Positions 27,210 through 35,550 of a stretch of 64,000 nucleotides of DNA are shown here, in pieces. Where the stretch lies: contig NZ_WQOH01000005.1 of NCBI RefSeq assembly GCF_018784445.1, positions 1-64,000 on the forward strand, in the 5' to 3' direction. A model generated the notes under the pieces. The model had not been told where the DNA came from and did not search any database. It worked only from the letters and a program-made list of their open reading frames with translations. Made by a program: the position numbers and the translations under genes. The stretch is from Gemmiger formicilis. Lineage in GTDB: Bacteria; Bacillota; Clostridia; Oscillospirales; Ruminococcaceae. Within the stretch, counting starts at the first letter, position 1; each line of letters begins with the position of its first letter.

Positions 27210-27306
27210 ATGAAAATGTACGAAGTCACCATCCAATCAAGGAATACGTCCCCCAGGCCTTGCAGGGCGCCGCTCATTTGATCGTGGCTGAGGACGCCCC
27301 CTACAA
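27210..27306 (+). pseudogene. Frameshifted gene stub next to a MITE
   Basis: ATG AAA ATG TAC GAA GTC starts 3 bp after the regulator, as a co-transcribed gene would. The frame stops after about 23 codons. The +1 frame continues as IKEYVPQALQGAAHLIVAEDAP until it meets the MITE. I do not recognise the family; it looks like leftover ends of a deleted gene. Confidence 0.35.
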
Positions 27307-27487
27307 CCTAGGGCAACACCGCACAATTCCCACCTTACGGCTTAAGCACCGCTCCGGCGGCTGCGGCACGGCATCTGCGTTGCCAAAATGCTCGATAAGA
27401 CATCCAGTATTATCTGCGCTTTTGGCTTAGCAGCTGCCGCACCTCGCTCGCCGTATCGGCACTTAGAATTATGCGGTATTGCCCTAG
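27307..27487. mobile_element. Non-autonomous MITE-like element of about 180 bp
   Basis: Terminal inverted repeats of 22 bp (left starting CTAGGGCAACACCGC, right ending GCGGTATTGCCCTAG) match at 20 of 22 positions. TACAA flanks both sides (27302-27306 and 27488-27492), a likely 5-bp target duplication. The interior has further GCTGCGGCA/TGCCGCA pairing and no coding capacity. Confidence 0.7.
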
Positions 27488-27492
27488 TACAA

Positions 27493-27529
27493 AAATGCAC
27501 CTGCCCACACGGACAGGTGCATTTTTATA
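27493..27529. terminator. Bidirectional terminator
   Basis: AAATGCACCTG pairs with CAGGTGCATTT, with A-run and T-run on the two sides. It serves the GH13 gene on the minus strand and the stub region on the plus strand. Confidence 0.8.
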
Positions 27530-27534
27530 TCGTA

Positions 27535-28857
27535 TTATCGTTCACATTTCCAGAAATGACAACTGTATGGCTCTAATGTGCTGCCGCCGCCAAAATCGTG
27601 ATCGACCCCGGTGATGAGGTCCACCGCGCGGCCGCAGCCTGCGTCAAAGTGGGCGTCAAACGGATTGCCGTCCGCATTGATGGCTACCAGCACCCGCTCA
27701 CCGTCGGCATAGCGTTCAAAAATCAGCTGCTTCGGCTGCACCAGTACATTGCGGTAGCTGCCCCGGCACAGCGCTTTGCTGCCTGTGCGGGCATGGGCCA
27801 GCGCGGCCACCCAAGCCGTCAGGTCGTTCTCGGTGGGCTTCTCCACCGCTGGGCGCAGCGTCGGGTCGCCGTTGCGCTTGTCGCCCTCCATGCCCCACTC
27901 ACTGCCGTAGTAGACCGACGGCACACCGGGCATACCGAACAGCAAACCGTAGATGGGTTTCAGGCAGTTTTTATTGGTCAGAATCGTCGCAATACGCGTT
28001 ACATCGTGGTTATCCACAAAGCTCAACAGATGCTTGCCGGTATACAGGCACCACTGCTCCGCGCCAAACTGGCGGTTCAGGCTATAACTGATCTCGTGCA
28101 TATTGCCGGTGTTGAAGCTGGAATACAGCCCCTTGTAGCACTCGTAGTTCGTCACGCTGTGGCAGGCGTGGTCGTTCATCCAGCGGTTGTAGTCGCCGTG
28201 CAGCGTCTCGCCCACCAGCGCGAACTCCGGCTTGATGTCGTTTGCCAGCCCGCGCAGCTCCGCCAAAAAGCCCAGATCCAGGCAGTACGCGACGTCCAGG
28301 CGCAGGCCGTCGATGCCGTAGTCCCGCACCCAGCCGCGCACGACGTCAAACAGGTAGTTTTTCACCGCTGGGTTCTGCAAGTTCAGCTTGACCAGTTCGT
28401 TGCAGCCCTCCCAGGCCTCGTACCAGAAACCGTCGTTGTAATTGGTGTTGCCGTCAAAACTGATGTGAAACCAGTCTTTGTAAGGGCTGTCCCAACGCTT
28501 TTCCTGCACGTCGCGGAACGCCCAGAAACCGCGCCCCACATGGTTGAACACGCCGTCGAACAAAATTTTGATGCCCGCCGCATGCAGCGCCGCGCAGACC
28601 TGCTTGAGGTCGTCGTTCGTGCCCAGGCGGCAGTCGACCTTGTTGTAGTCGCGGGTGTCGTAGCCGTGGGCATCGCTCTCAAACAGCGGGTTGAACAGCA
28701 CGCAGGTCGCGCCCAGGCGCTTGATGTGCTCCACCCAGTCCAGCACGCGCAGAATGCGGTGGTTGTCCGCCTGGGACTGGTCGCCGTCGTTTTGCAGTGG
28801 TGCGCCGCACAGCCCCAGCGGATAAATCTGGTAAACTACCGCTTCATCATACCACAT
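27535..28857 (-). CDS. Glycoside hydrolase family 13 (alpha-amylase/maltodextrin glucosidase-like)
   Basis: A 440-residue intracellular enzyme without signal peptide that probably cleaves maltodextrins or cyclodextrins. The four GH13 conserved regions are present: DGVFNHVG, GLRLDVAYCLD (nucleophile Asp), LVGETLHGD (acid/base Glu) and SFVDNHDVTR (third acidic residue). A short C-terminal beta domain follows. GGAGG lies nine bases before ATG 28857. A membrane-protein gene ends 18 bp upstream, so the two share a transcript. Confidence 0.9.
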   Translation of the reverse strand: MWYDEAVVYQIYPLGLCGAPLQNDGDQSQADNHRILRVLDWVEHIKRLGATCVLFNPLFESDAHGYDTRDYNKVDCRLGTNDDLKQVCAALHAAGIKILFDGVFNHVGRGFWAFRDVQEKRWDSPYKDWFHISFDGNTNYNDGFWYEAWEGCNELVKLNLQNPAVKNYLFDVVRGWVRDYGIDGLRLDVAYCLDLGFLAELRGLANDIKPEFALVGETLHGDYNRWMNDHACHSVTNYECYKGLYSSFNTGNMHEISYSLNRQFGAEQWCLYTGKHLLSFVDNHDVTRIATILTNKNCLKPIYGLLFGMPGVPSVYYGSEWGMEGDKRNGDPTLRPAVEKPTENDLTAWVAALAHARTGSKALCRGSYRNVLVQPKQLIFERYADGERVLVAINADGNPFDAHFDAGCGRAVDLITGVDHDFGGGSTLEPYSCHFWKCER

Positions 28858-28875
28858 TTTATGTTCCTCCTTGCA

Positions 28876-29415
28876 TCAGAACTTCTTCTTCAGTTTTGGC
28901 TTGACCACCAGATGATAATATCGCGTCAGCGCCGCCAGCGCCCGGTCGCACAGCCAGAATGACAGATTTCCCGCGGCCAACAGCGCCACCAGCATGGCCG
29001 TTCCGTCGGCCAGCAGCTCGTCCAATACAGCAGGCCCCAGCAGCGCGAACAACAGCAAATACACCAGCACCGTGGCCGCATTGAACACCGCAAATTTTAT
29101 GACCCAACGCAGTACCGTGTTTTTTAGTGTGTTGAGCTTCACGCGCAGCACCGGGTAATACCCCATGACCAGCACATAGAAAAACGCCAGCTCGGTTTCC
29201 GGCACAAACAGCACGGCCAAAATCGATACGGTCGCGTAGAGGGTCAACGCATAGCGCGGTCCGTACTCCTCCAGCACTGGGATGATAAGGAACGCTGCCA
29301 GCATCGGCGCAGCGTAGGTGCCAATCTGCAGCGCACTGCCGATGAGCAGAAGCACCACCGACAGCGCACCCAGCATCCCGCACAACGCAATTTTCTGGCT
29401 TTCCGTCTTGCGCAC
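28876..29415 (-). CDS. Five- to six-helix integral membrane protein (ECF S-component-like)
   Basis: Unrecognised at family level. The 179-residue protein is mostly hydrophobic helices with a basic C-terminus (KPKLKKKF). The pattern IALCGMLGALSVVLLLIG...IGTYAAPMLAAFLIIPVL resembles small transporter substrate-binding membrane components. GTG 29415 was chosen because AAGGAGGTGG sits just before it. The in-frame ATG at 29445 overlaps the -10 box and cannot be translated from this promoter. It is the first gene of a unit with the GH13 enzyme. Confidence 0.65.
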   Translation of the reverse strand: MRKTESQKIALCGMLGALSVVLLLIGSALQIGTYAAPMLAAFLIIPVLEEYGPRYALTLYATVSILAVLFVPETELAFFYVLVMGYYPVLRVKLNTLKNTVLRWVIKFAVFNAATVLVYLLLFALLGPAVLDELLADGTAMLVALLAAGNLSFWLCDRALAALTRYYHLVVKPKLKKKF

Positions 29416-29443
29416 AGCCCCACCTCCTTGCCGATTCTTGTAC

Positions 29444-29472
29444 ATTATACCCTATTTTGTTTCACATTGCAA
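29444..29472 (-). promoter_or_regulatory. Sigma-70 type promoter of the membrane protein/GH13 unit
   Basis: TTGCAA (29467-29472) and TATAAT (29444-29449) are 17 bp apart on the minus strand. Confidence 0.82.
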
Positions 29473-29632
29473 GAAATTGCTGGATATTTTGCACAATCCG
29501 GCGTGGGTGCGTTGGATTTTATCAGTTGTTTTTGGCAAGGTACTGGGTACTACACCATTTTATGGTGATAAGACCGGATTACCACTTTTCCCAGCAACAT
29601 ACAATCCGCTGTGCCGCACATTTTTGGCGATT

Positions 29633-30439
29633 TCACTTCAAGGCTTCCATCTGTGCAACTGTACAAAAGGTGTAACCCTGCTCCTTGAAATAGGCGATAA
29701 TATCCGGCAACGCCTTAACTGTCTGGCCGGTGGCTTTGGTATCGTGCAGCAGGACAACGCAGGTGTCATGGCCGTCGGCGTCGCGGCGGATGTTGCGCAA
29801 GATCTGCGCAGCGTTGGGGTGGCTGGCAGTGGCGTCCTCAGCGCAAACGTTCCAGTCGATCCAGTGGTAGCCCTTGTCCTCGGCCTGGGCTTTCAGGGTT
29901 TTCATGATGTCGCGGCCGCCGTAGCGGTGGCTGACCGTGTTGGTGCTGCCGCCGGGAAAGCGCAGCCAGTCAATGCTTTCCACATCCACATAGGGTTCCA
30001 GCGCCTGGCGCAGGGCTTTCATATCCTGCCAAAATGCGTCGGTACTCGCGTAGATTTTGGAGTATTGATGCGTGGCGCTGTGCAGGGCGATCTGGTGTCC
30101 AGCCGCCGCAATGTCGGCCACCAGCGGCATATAGTTTTCGTTGGCGTCCTGGGCGCAGACAAAAAAGGTGGCTGGGACCTGCTCCCTATCCAAAATTTCC
30201 AGAATTGGCGTCGTGTTTTTGCTCGGCCCATCGTCGAATGTCAGGCAGACGATTTTGGGCAGCGCATTTTCCCCAGTCGCAGCGGACACCGTAAAGCAGT
30301 CGTTGGGGGTGTCCGTCTCGGCGTACTCCCGATGGTACAGCTGGTGAATGATGCCGCATAGCACCGTCAGCATGGCCGCCAACACCACCGCGGCCAGCAG
30401 CCGCCCGGTCTGTTCCTCTCGTTTTGCATCGCGCCGCAT
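29633..30439 (-). CDS. Polysaccharide deacetylase (NodB-like), membrane-anchored
   Basis: Removes acetyl groups from a surface glycan, possibly peptidoglycan. The 268-residue protein has an N-terminal membrane anchor (LLAAVVLAAMLTVLCGII) and then the NodB domain. Its motifs are TFDDGPS (catalytic Asp and metal Asp), HSATH (metal histidines), RFPGGS and the C-terminal LLHD. ATG 30439 behind GGGGAGGGG was chosen over an unsupported start near 30538. It resembles sporulation-type deacetylases such as PdaB; the precise substrate is unknown. Confidence 0.88.
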   Translation of the reverse strand: MRRDAKREEQTGRLLAAVVLAAMLTVLCGIIHQLYHREYAETDTPNDCFTVSAATGENALPKIVCLTFDDGPSKNTTPILEILDREQVPATFFVCAQDANENYMPLVADIAAAGHQIALHSATHQYSKIYASTDAFWQDMKALRQALEPYVDVESIDWLRFPGGSTNTVSHRYGGRDIMKTLKAQAEDKGYHWIDWNVCAEDATASHPNAAQILRNIRRDADGHDTCVVLLHDTKATGQTVKALPDIIAYFKEQGYTFCTVAQMEALK

Positions 30440-30493
30440 GGCAAGCCCCTCCCCTGTTTTGGTCTGGTACAAGGTATGCGGGCGCGGCGGCAA

Positions 30494-30523
30494 ATAGACA
30501 CGCAGCGGCGGGGTGTGGTATAA
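30494..30523 (+). promoter_or_regulatory. Candidate promoter of the small AT-rich gene
   Basis: TAGACA (30494-30499) and TATAAT (30518-30523) are 18 bp apart. Confidence 0.55.
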
Positions 30524-30558
30524 TAAGGTAAATCGCAATTTAATGGAGGGATGTTTCT

Positions 30559-30831
30559 ATGAAATCTTTTGTTTGCAGTTTGTGTCACAATGGCATACTT
30601 GGAGGAGGTCTGTACCTCGATAGTCAGTCGCTTACTTACAAGACAAACAAGCTTACAGTTGACAAAAAATACAGAAATTTAGTTTTGCCGATGCAGGAAA
30701 TAAAAGAAATCTCTTGGAAGTGGGTAGTCTTTCCAATTGCAACAGTTAATATGAAAAATGGAGAACTATATAAATTCATTATTTTCAATAAATCACGCTT
30801 TGCAAAATGGTTTCAAGAGTATTCTCGATAA
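30559..30831 (+). CDS. Small hypothetical protein, possible GRAM/PH-like fold
   Basis: A 90-residue protein of unknown function. The pattern GGLYLDSQSLTYKTNKL...LVLPMQEIKEISW...ATVNMKNGELYKFIIFNKSRFAKWF reads as alternating beta strands with a final helix, as in bacterial PH/GRAM domains. GGAGGG precedes the ATG and a promoter lies upstream. The gene is clearly richer in A+T than its neighbours, suggesting recent acquisition. Confidence 0.6.
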   Translation: MKSFVCSLCHNGILGGGLYLDSQSLTYKTNKLTVDKKYRNLVLPMQEIKEISWKWVVFPIATVNMKNGELYKFIIFNKSRFAKWFQEYSR

Positions 30832-30908
30832 ATACAAAGTGTCAAATTCCAGTTTGTGGGGGTACTCACATTTTTTCCCGCCTATAGCCCCCCCTTTAAA
30901 AACAGATG

Positions 30909-30961
30909 GCACCGCAAGGCAGTATGCCCCTTGCGGCGGCCAGAGGGCTGGCCGCCCTACA
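30909..30961. repeat. Two adjacent intergenic hairpins
   Basis: CCGCAAGG/CCTTGCGG and GGCGGCCAG/CTGGCCGCC form neighbouring stems between the small gene and the trk terminator. No gene is seen between 30832 and 31099. Confidence 0.5.
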
Positions 30962-31002
30962 CCCTACCCCCGAAACGTCCATACATAGACCAAAACCGGG
31001 CA

Positions 31003-31042
31003 GCTGCCGTAAAGATGGCAGCTGCCCGGTTCTATGATTGTA
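31003..31042 (-). terminator. Terminator downstream of trkA-trkH
   Basis: ACCGGGCAGCTGCC pairs with GGCAGCTGCCCGGT. On the minus strand it is followed by TTTTGGTCT. The CTTTCTTT/AAAGAAAG hairpin at 31062-31085 lies between it and trkH. Confidence 0.7.
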
Positions 31043-31061
31043 TTGGTTTGGAATTTCTTTG

Positions 31062-31085
31062 GTTCTTTCTTTGTAAAGAAAGAAC
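31062..31085. repeat. CTTTCTTT/AAAGAAAG hairpin, second copy
   Basis: GTTCTTTCTTT and AAAGAAAGAAC pair perfectly. Related to 25377-25402, and like it located just after a gene end. Confidence 0.6.
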
Positions 31086-31099
31086 ACCCGCCCTCCCCC

Positions 31100-32575
31100 T
31101 TACTTCGCTCTCGCCTCGTGCATCGCGTTGATGCGCTTGCGCCACAGACGCGGGGCAAAGAGGGCCAGCATCGGGTAAAGCTCCAGGCGGCCCGCCAGCA
31201 TATCAAAGGCCAGCAGCAACTTGACCGGGGCCGAGAAATCCGCAAAGCTGCCCATCGGGCCGACCATTTCCAGGCCTGGGCCGACGTTGTTCAGGCAGGT
31301 CGCGACCGAGGTAAACGTCGTCACAATGTCAAATCCATCCAGCGAGACAAACAGCACCGACAGCGTCAGCATCAGCATATAAATGTTAAAGTAATTGTGT
31401 ACGCCGCGCAGCGTTTTCTCGTCCAGGGGCTTGCCCTCAAAGCGCACGGTGGTAATGGCGTGGCTGTGCAGCATCTTGTTCAGGTCCTGCTTGGCAGCCT
31501 TGAAAAAGATGATAACGCGCGAAACTTTCAGGCCGCCCGCCGTCGAACCCGCGCACGCACCCACAAACATCAGAATCACGATGACGACGCGGGAGTAGGT
31601 CGGCCAGAGGTTGAAGTCTGCCGTGGCGTAGCCGGTGGTCGTGACGATGGACGCCACCTGGAAGAACGCCGTGCGCAGCGCTGTACCGACGCTGTCATAC
31701 ATACTGGCAATGTTGGCCGTGATGGTCAGTGTCGAGAACGCCACGATACCCAAGTAGACGCGCATTTCCTCGGACGCAAATGCCTCTTTAAAATGACGCA
31801 GCAACAGAAAATAATAGAGGTTGAAGTTGATGCCGAACAGCAGCATGAATACACCGATGACGACCTCAAAATAGGAGCTGTTGTACGCGCCGACGCTCAG
31901 CGCCTTGTTGCTGAATCCGCCTGTGCCCGCCGTGCCGAAGGCGTGGATGAGTGAGTCAAACAGCGGCATACCGCCCGCGCAGAGCATAATTACCTCAATG
32001 ACGGTCAGCACCAGATAGATGGCATACAGAATCTTCGCACTGTCGCTCAATTTGCTGGAAATTTTCCCGCAGGTCGGGCCGGGGACCTCGGCGCGCATCA
32101 GGTGCATGGCGCGGCCGTCGGTCATGGGCAGCACAGCCATGGCGAACACCAGCACGCCCATACCGCCGATCCAGTGGGAAAAGCTGCGCCAGAACAGTGT
32201 GCCATGGCTCAGGGCCTCGACGTCGGTCAGAATCGTAGAGCCGGTCGTCGTGAAGCCGGAGACTGTCTCAAAGAGCGCATCCACAAAGGACGGTATCTCG
32301 CCGGAAATCACAAAGGGCAGCGCGCCAAAAACCGACATCAGCACCCAGACCAACGCCACGATAGCAAGGCCGTCGCGGGCATAAATTTTTGTGTTTTTGG
32401 GCGTGCGCAGGCTCGTCACCAAGCCCAGTGCCAGCAAAATCAGCGCGGGCCACAGGAACGCGAGGATGATATTCCACTCGCCATAGAGGGCGGCACACCC
32501 CATGGGAAAGAGCATGAGCACCGCTTCAATTAAGAAGATGCGCCCCAGCACAAACCCTACCATTTTATAGTTCAT
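31100..32575 (-). CDS. trkH: TrkH-family potassium uptake membrane subunit
   Basis: The pore of a K+ uptake system. The 491-residue protein has about ten hydrophobic segments and four selectivity-filter pore loops: VSGFTTTGSTIL, GTAGTGGFSNKAL, IVTTTGYATADFNLWP and TCLNNVGPGL. The gene starts 10 bp after trkA, which encodes the matching cytoplasmic gating subunit. Whether it depends on Na+ (Ktr-like) or H+ cannot be told from sequence. Confidence 0.94.
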   Translation of the reverse strand: MNYKMVGFVLGRIFLIEAVLMLFPMGCAALYGEWNIILAFLWPALILLALGLVTSLRTPKNTKIYARDGLAIVALVWVLMSVFGALPFVISGEIPSFVDALFETVSGFTTTGSTILTDVEALSHGTLFWRSFSHWIGGMGVLVFAMAVLPMTDGRAMHLMRAEVPGPTCGKISSKLSDSAKILYAIYLVLTVIEVIMLCAGGMPLFDSLIHAFGTAGTGGFSNKALSVGAYNSSYFEVVIGVFMLLFGINFNLYYFLLLRHFKEAFASEEMRVYLGIVAFSTLTITANIASMYDSVGTALRTAFFQVASIVTTTGYATADFNLWPTYSRVVIVILMFVGACAGSTAGGLKVSRVIIFFKAAKQDLNKMLHSHAITTVRFEGKPLDEKTLRGVHNYFNIYMLMLTLSVLFVSLDGFDIVTTFTSVATCLNNVGPGLEMVGPMGSFADFSAPVKLLLAFDMLAGRLELYPMLALFAPRLWRKRINAMHEARAK

Positions 32576-32585
32576 GGCTGTGCCC

Positions 32586-33953
32586 TCACTTTACCACAAT
32601 ATCGCGCAGCGAGTGCAGCGTCGTGTCGGTGGTGACGATGACCACGTCGTCGCCCTCCTGAAGGGCGTCGTTGCCGGAGGGAATGACCGGCTGGCCGTTG
32701 CGGCGCACGATGCCCGCCACCAGCAGGCCCTTGCGCAGGATCAAATCTTTCAACGGTACACCGATGAAAGGCAGGCCCGGCGCAACGTTAAATTCCAGCG
32801 CCTCGACCCGGCCGCCCACCAGGCTGTGCAGCGTCTTGATGTTCTCGGACTCAAAGCTGTTCTGCATGGCGCGGACGTACATAGCGATGGCCTCCGACGT
32901 GACGGACGCCGTGGAAACGACGCTGTCCACCATGCCCTTGGCGGTCGCCAGCTCGGCAAAGGAGTTGCGGTTGATCTTGGCCACAACCTTGCAGGAGTTC
33001 ATCTGGGAGGCGTACATGGCCAGGATGATATTCGTCTCGTCCAAGCCGGTCAGCGCCACAAAGGCGTCCATGTCGGTGATGCGTTCCTCGCTCAGCAGCT
33101 CGGCGTCGGCACCGTCGCCGTGGATGACCAGCACACCGGGGAATTTTTCGCTCATCTCCTGGCAGCGAGCGGCGTTGCTGTCAATAACGGTCACGCGCTT
33201 CTGGATGTCCTGCAATTCCTTGACGAGGTAGTAGGTCATCCGGCTTGCGCCGACGATCATCACGTTGTTGGCCTTTGCTTTGAAGAGGTTCAGCTTGCGG
33301 AAGAAGGATTCCAGATCGCAGGCCGAGGCCGTCAGGTAAATCTTATCCCCCGCCTGCAAGGTGGTCGAGCCGGTGGGGATGATGGTCTCGCTGCCGCGGG
33401 CGACAGCGCAGATCAGAATTTTTACACGGATGTTGCGGTAGAGATCGGCCAGCTGCAGGCCCACCAGCGGGTTGTCGTCGGCCAGGCGGTACTCAATCAA
33501 CTCGAACCGCTGGCGGCAGAACTGCTCGCGCTTGATGGCCGTGGGAAAGCGCAGCACGCGGGCGATTTCCCGCGCGGTGGCCTTCTCCGGGTTGACGACC
33601 ATCGACAGGCCCAGTTCGTCGCGCATAAAGTGCAGCTGCTTTTCGTACTCCGGGTTGCGGATACGCGCGATGGTGTGCTGGGTACCCAGTTTTTTGGCGA
33701 CCAGGCAGGCCAGAATGTTGATCTCGTCGCTGGACGTGGTGGCGATAAGCAGGTCTGCGCCGTCCTCGAAGGCTTCCTTCTGGACCTCATAGCAGCCGCC
33801 GTTGCCGGGCACTCCGCGCACATCATAGATGTTTACGATATCCTCGATCAGTTCAGGATTCTGGTCGATGACAACGATGTCGTTGTTTTCCGCCGTAAGC
33901 TGGGCGGTCAGGGCACGGCCGACTTTGCCGAGGCCGACGACCACGATTCTCAT
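32586..33953 (-). CDS. trkA: Trk potassium uptake regulatory subunit (double RCK)
   Basis: Peripheral cytoplasmic ring that binds NAD(H) or nucleotides and gates TrkH. The 455-residue protein has two tandem units. Each has a Rossmann RCK-N domain (MRIVVVGLGKVGRALT at residue 1 and VMIVGASRMTYYLV near 230) followed by an RCK-C domain (LVGLQLADLYRNIRV and FIGVPLKDLILRKG). The double length is typical of TrkA rather than the single-unit KtrA. Confidence 0.94.
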   Translation of the reverse strand: MRIVVVGLGKVGRALTAQLTAENNDIVVIDQNPELIEDIVNIYDVRGVPGNGGCYEVQKEAFEDGADLLIATTSSDEINILACLVAKKLGTQHTIARIRNPEYEKQLHFMRDELGLSMVVNPEKATAREIARVLRFPTAIKREQFCRQRFELIEYRLADDNPLVGLQLADLYRNIRVKILICAVARGSETIIPTGSTTLQAGDKIYLTASACDLESFFRKLNLFKAKANNVMIVGASRMTYYLVKELQDIQKRVTVIDSNAARCQEMSEKFPGVLVIHGDGADAELLSEERITDMDAFVALTGLDETNIILAMYASQMNSCKVVAKINRNSFAELATAKGMVDSVVSTASVTSEAIAMYVRAMQNSFESENIKTLHSLVGGRVEALEFNVAPGLPFIGVPLKDLILRKGLLVAGIVRRNGQPVIPSGNDALQEGDDVVIVTTDTTLHSLRDIVVK

Positions 33954-34001
33954 ACGAATGCTCCATTTCTTTTATTGCAAGGGTAGTGCATTATTAAGCC
34001 T

Positions 34002-34029
34002 ATTATAGCAAAGCAGGCAGAAAAAGCAA
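34002..34029 (-). promoter_or_regulatory. Promoter of trkA-trkH
   Basis: TTGCTT (34024-34029) and TATAAT (34002-34007) are 16 bp apart on the minus strand. Confidence 0.7.
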
Positions 34030-34103
34030 TAGGACATTTTCACGGATTGTACAAGGTTTTTTAAAAAAATCGCAATTTTGTACCGCACAGGGCAGATTTT
34101 GCG

Positions 34104-34132
34104 TTGACAAACGGCGATTTACCTGCTATAAT
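34104..34132 (+). promoter_or_regulatory. Strong sigma-70 promoter of rpsF-ssb-rpsR
   Basis: Consensus TTGACA (34104-34109) and TATAAT (34127-34132) with a 17-bp spacer. The leader of about 78 nt may hold S6/S18 control, but no clear structure was identified. Confidence 0.9.
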
Positions 34133-34216
34133 TAGATGCTGTGTGAAATCACACGGTTATCCTTGTCTTTTCCGTTAAAAGAGAAGGCCTAATGTCCAAA
34201 AGGAGGTGCACAGAAT

Positions 34217-34501
34217 ATGGCTAAGTACGAAACCATGATGGTTACCACCGCGAACCTCGACGAAGAGGCTTCCAACGCTCTGATCAACAAGTTCAAGAAC
34301 CTGATCGCAGCGAATGGTACGATCGATTCTGTTGATGATTGGGGCAAGAAGCGTCTTGCTTACCCCATCAACGATGAGACCGAGGGTGTGTACACGGTGA
34401 TCAGCTTCACCAGCGAGCCCGATTTCCCGGCTGAGCTGGATCGCGTTTTCAAGATCACTGAGGGCGTTCTTCGCAGCATGACTCTTGCTGTTGAGGAGTA
34501 A
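34217..34501 (+). CDS. rpsF: 30S ribosomal protein bS6
   Basis: Binds 16S rRNA with bS18 in the platform of the small subunit. The 94-residue protein begins AKYETMMVTTANLDEE and contains the WGKKRLAYPINDETEGVY core. AGGAGGTG precedes ATG 34217. First gene of the conserved rpsF-ssb-rpsR operon. Confidence 0.97.
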   Translation: MAKYETMMVTTANLDEEASNALINKFKNLIAANGTIDSVDDWGKKRLAYPINDETEGVYTVISFTSEPDFPAELDRVFKITEGVLRSMTLAVEE

Positions 34502-34514
34502 GGAGTAAACCGAA

Positions 34515-34994
34515 ATGCTGAATGTTGTTGCAATCATGGGCCGCCTTGCGCGTGACCCGGAGCTTCGCCAGACTACGACCGGCAAAAGCGTTGCCTCGTT
34601 CCGTATCGCTTGCGACCGCGGACGCCGCGATGCCAACGGCCAGAGCCAGGCGGACTGGATCGACGTTGTCGCATGGGATCGCCAGGCAGAGTTTGTCTGC
34701 AAGTATTTCCAGAAGGGTTCTTTGATCGTGGTCGATGGTCGTTTGCAGACCCGCACCTATCAGGATAAGAACACCGGCGCCAATCGCACGGCTGTTGAGG
34801 TCGTGGCAAACAACATCAACTTTGCCGGTCCGAAATCCTCGAGCCCCGCATCCAACGGTGACGCCGGTTACGGCGCCCCCATGGCAGCCCCCGCACCCCG
34901 CCCCGCCGTGCAGGCCGCACCTGCGCCGAGCTATTCTGCCGGCAGCAATGACGACTTTGCACTGATCGAGGATGAGGGCGACCTGCCGTTCTAA
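34515..34994 (+). CDS. ssb: Single-stranded DNA-binding protein
   Basis: Protects single-stranded DNA in replication and repair. The OB-fold covers residues 1-105 ([20 protein letters not shown]...[30 protein letters not shown]). A Gly/Pro/Ala-rich linker follows, and the acidic protein-interaction tip ends EDEGDLPF, matching the usual DDDIPF-type tail. It lies 13 bp after rpsF. ATG 34515 has a weak AAGGAGTAA-type site overlapping the rpsF stop. Confidence 0.96.
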   Translation: MLNVVAIMGRLARDPELRQTTTGKSVASFRIACDRGRRDANGQSQADWIDVVAWDRQAEFVCKYFQKGSLIVVDGRLQTRTYQDKNTGANRTAVEVVANNINFAGPKSSSPASNGDAGYGAPMAAPAPRPAVQAAPAPSYSAGSNDDFALIEDEGDLPF

Positions 34995-35031
34995 CAATCG
35001 AAAGTATCATTCTAACAAGGAGGTTTCCACA

Positions 35032-35274
35032 ATGGCTATGGATCGTTCTTCTCGTCCGATGCATCGTGGCCGCAAGAAGGTTTGCTCCTTCTGCGTTGAC
35101 CGCGTCGAGCACATCGATTACAAGGATCTGCCCCGCCTGCGCAAGTACGTGAGCGAGCGCGCTAAGATCATTCCCCGCCGTGTGACCGGTACCTGCGCTT
35201 TCCATCAGCGTGAGCTGACGGTTGCCATCAAGCGTGCCCGCTACATGGCTCTGATGCCCTACGTCAGCGACTAA
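35032..35274 (+). CDS. rpsR: 30S ribosomal protein bS18
   Basis: Small-subunit protein that pairs with bS6. The 80-residue protein contains [18 protein letters not shown] and [18 protein letters not shown]. The CxxC pair plus the later Cys and His suggest the zinc-binding form. ATG 35032 follows AAGGAGG by eight bases; an earlier in-frame start at 34972 lies inside ssb and was rejected. Confidence 0.96.
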   Translation: MAMDRSSRPMHRGRKKVCSFCVDRVEHIDYKDLPRLRKYVSERAKIIPRRVTGTCAFHQRELTVAIKRARYMALMPYVSD

Positions 35275-35308
35275 TTCGCCGCGTCGGCATTGCCAAAATG
35301 CACTGAAA

Positions 35309-35342
35309 AAGAGCAGCCTCGCAAGAGACTGCTCTTTTTTGT
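35309..35342 (+). terminator. Terminator of the rpsF operon
   Basis: AAGAGCAG pairs with CTGCTCTT, followed by TTTTGTTTT. Confidence 0.88.
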
Positions 35343-35350
35343 TTTGCTTC

Positions 35351-35550
35351 GCCTTCCCCCTTGGGGCTGCGCCCGCAGGCGCGTGTCGGAGCGCAACCGC
35401 CGAAGGCGGCTCTTAGCGCGTAGACTGAAAGGTGGCCCCGCAGGGCCGGATGAGGGGCGGCGTTCCTGTGGTCACCCGTTAGCGGGGTATCACGGAAAAC
35501 CTGCCCCTCATCAGTCACCTTCGGTGACAGCTTCCCCCTCGGGGGAAGCC
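35351..35550. repeat. Family B terminator-like repeat, long copy
   Basis: Opens with CTTCCCCCTTGGGG and closes with CTTCCCCCTCGGGGGAAG. Inside are GATGAGGGG/CCCCTCATC arms and a GTCACC/GGTGAC stem. The closing part codes for the last residues of the pseudokinase on the minus strand. Confidence 0.78.

Noticed and set aside
29416-29445. ATG 29445 as start of the membrane protein
   Set aside because: The ATG overlaps the TATAAT box, so it would not be in the transcript; GTG 29415 has AAGGAGG.
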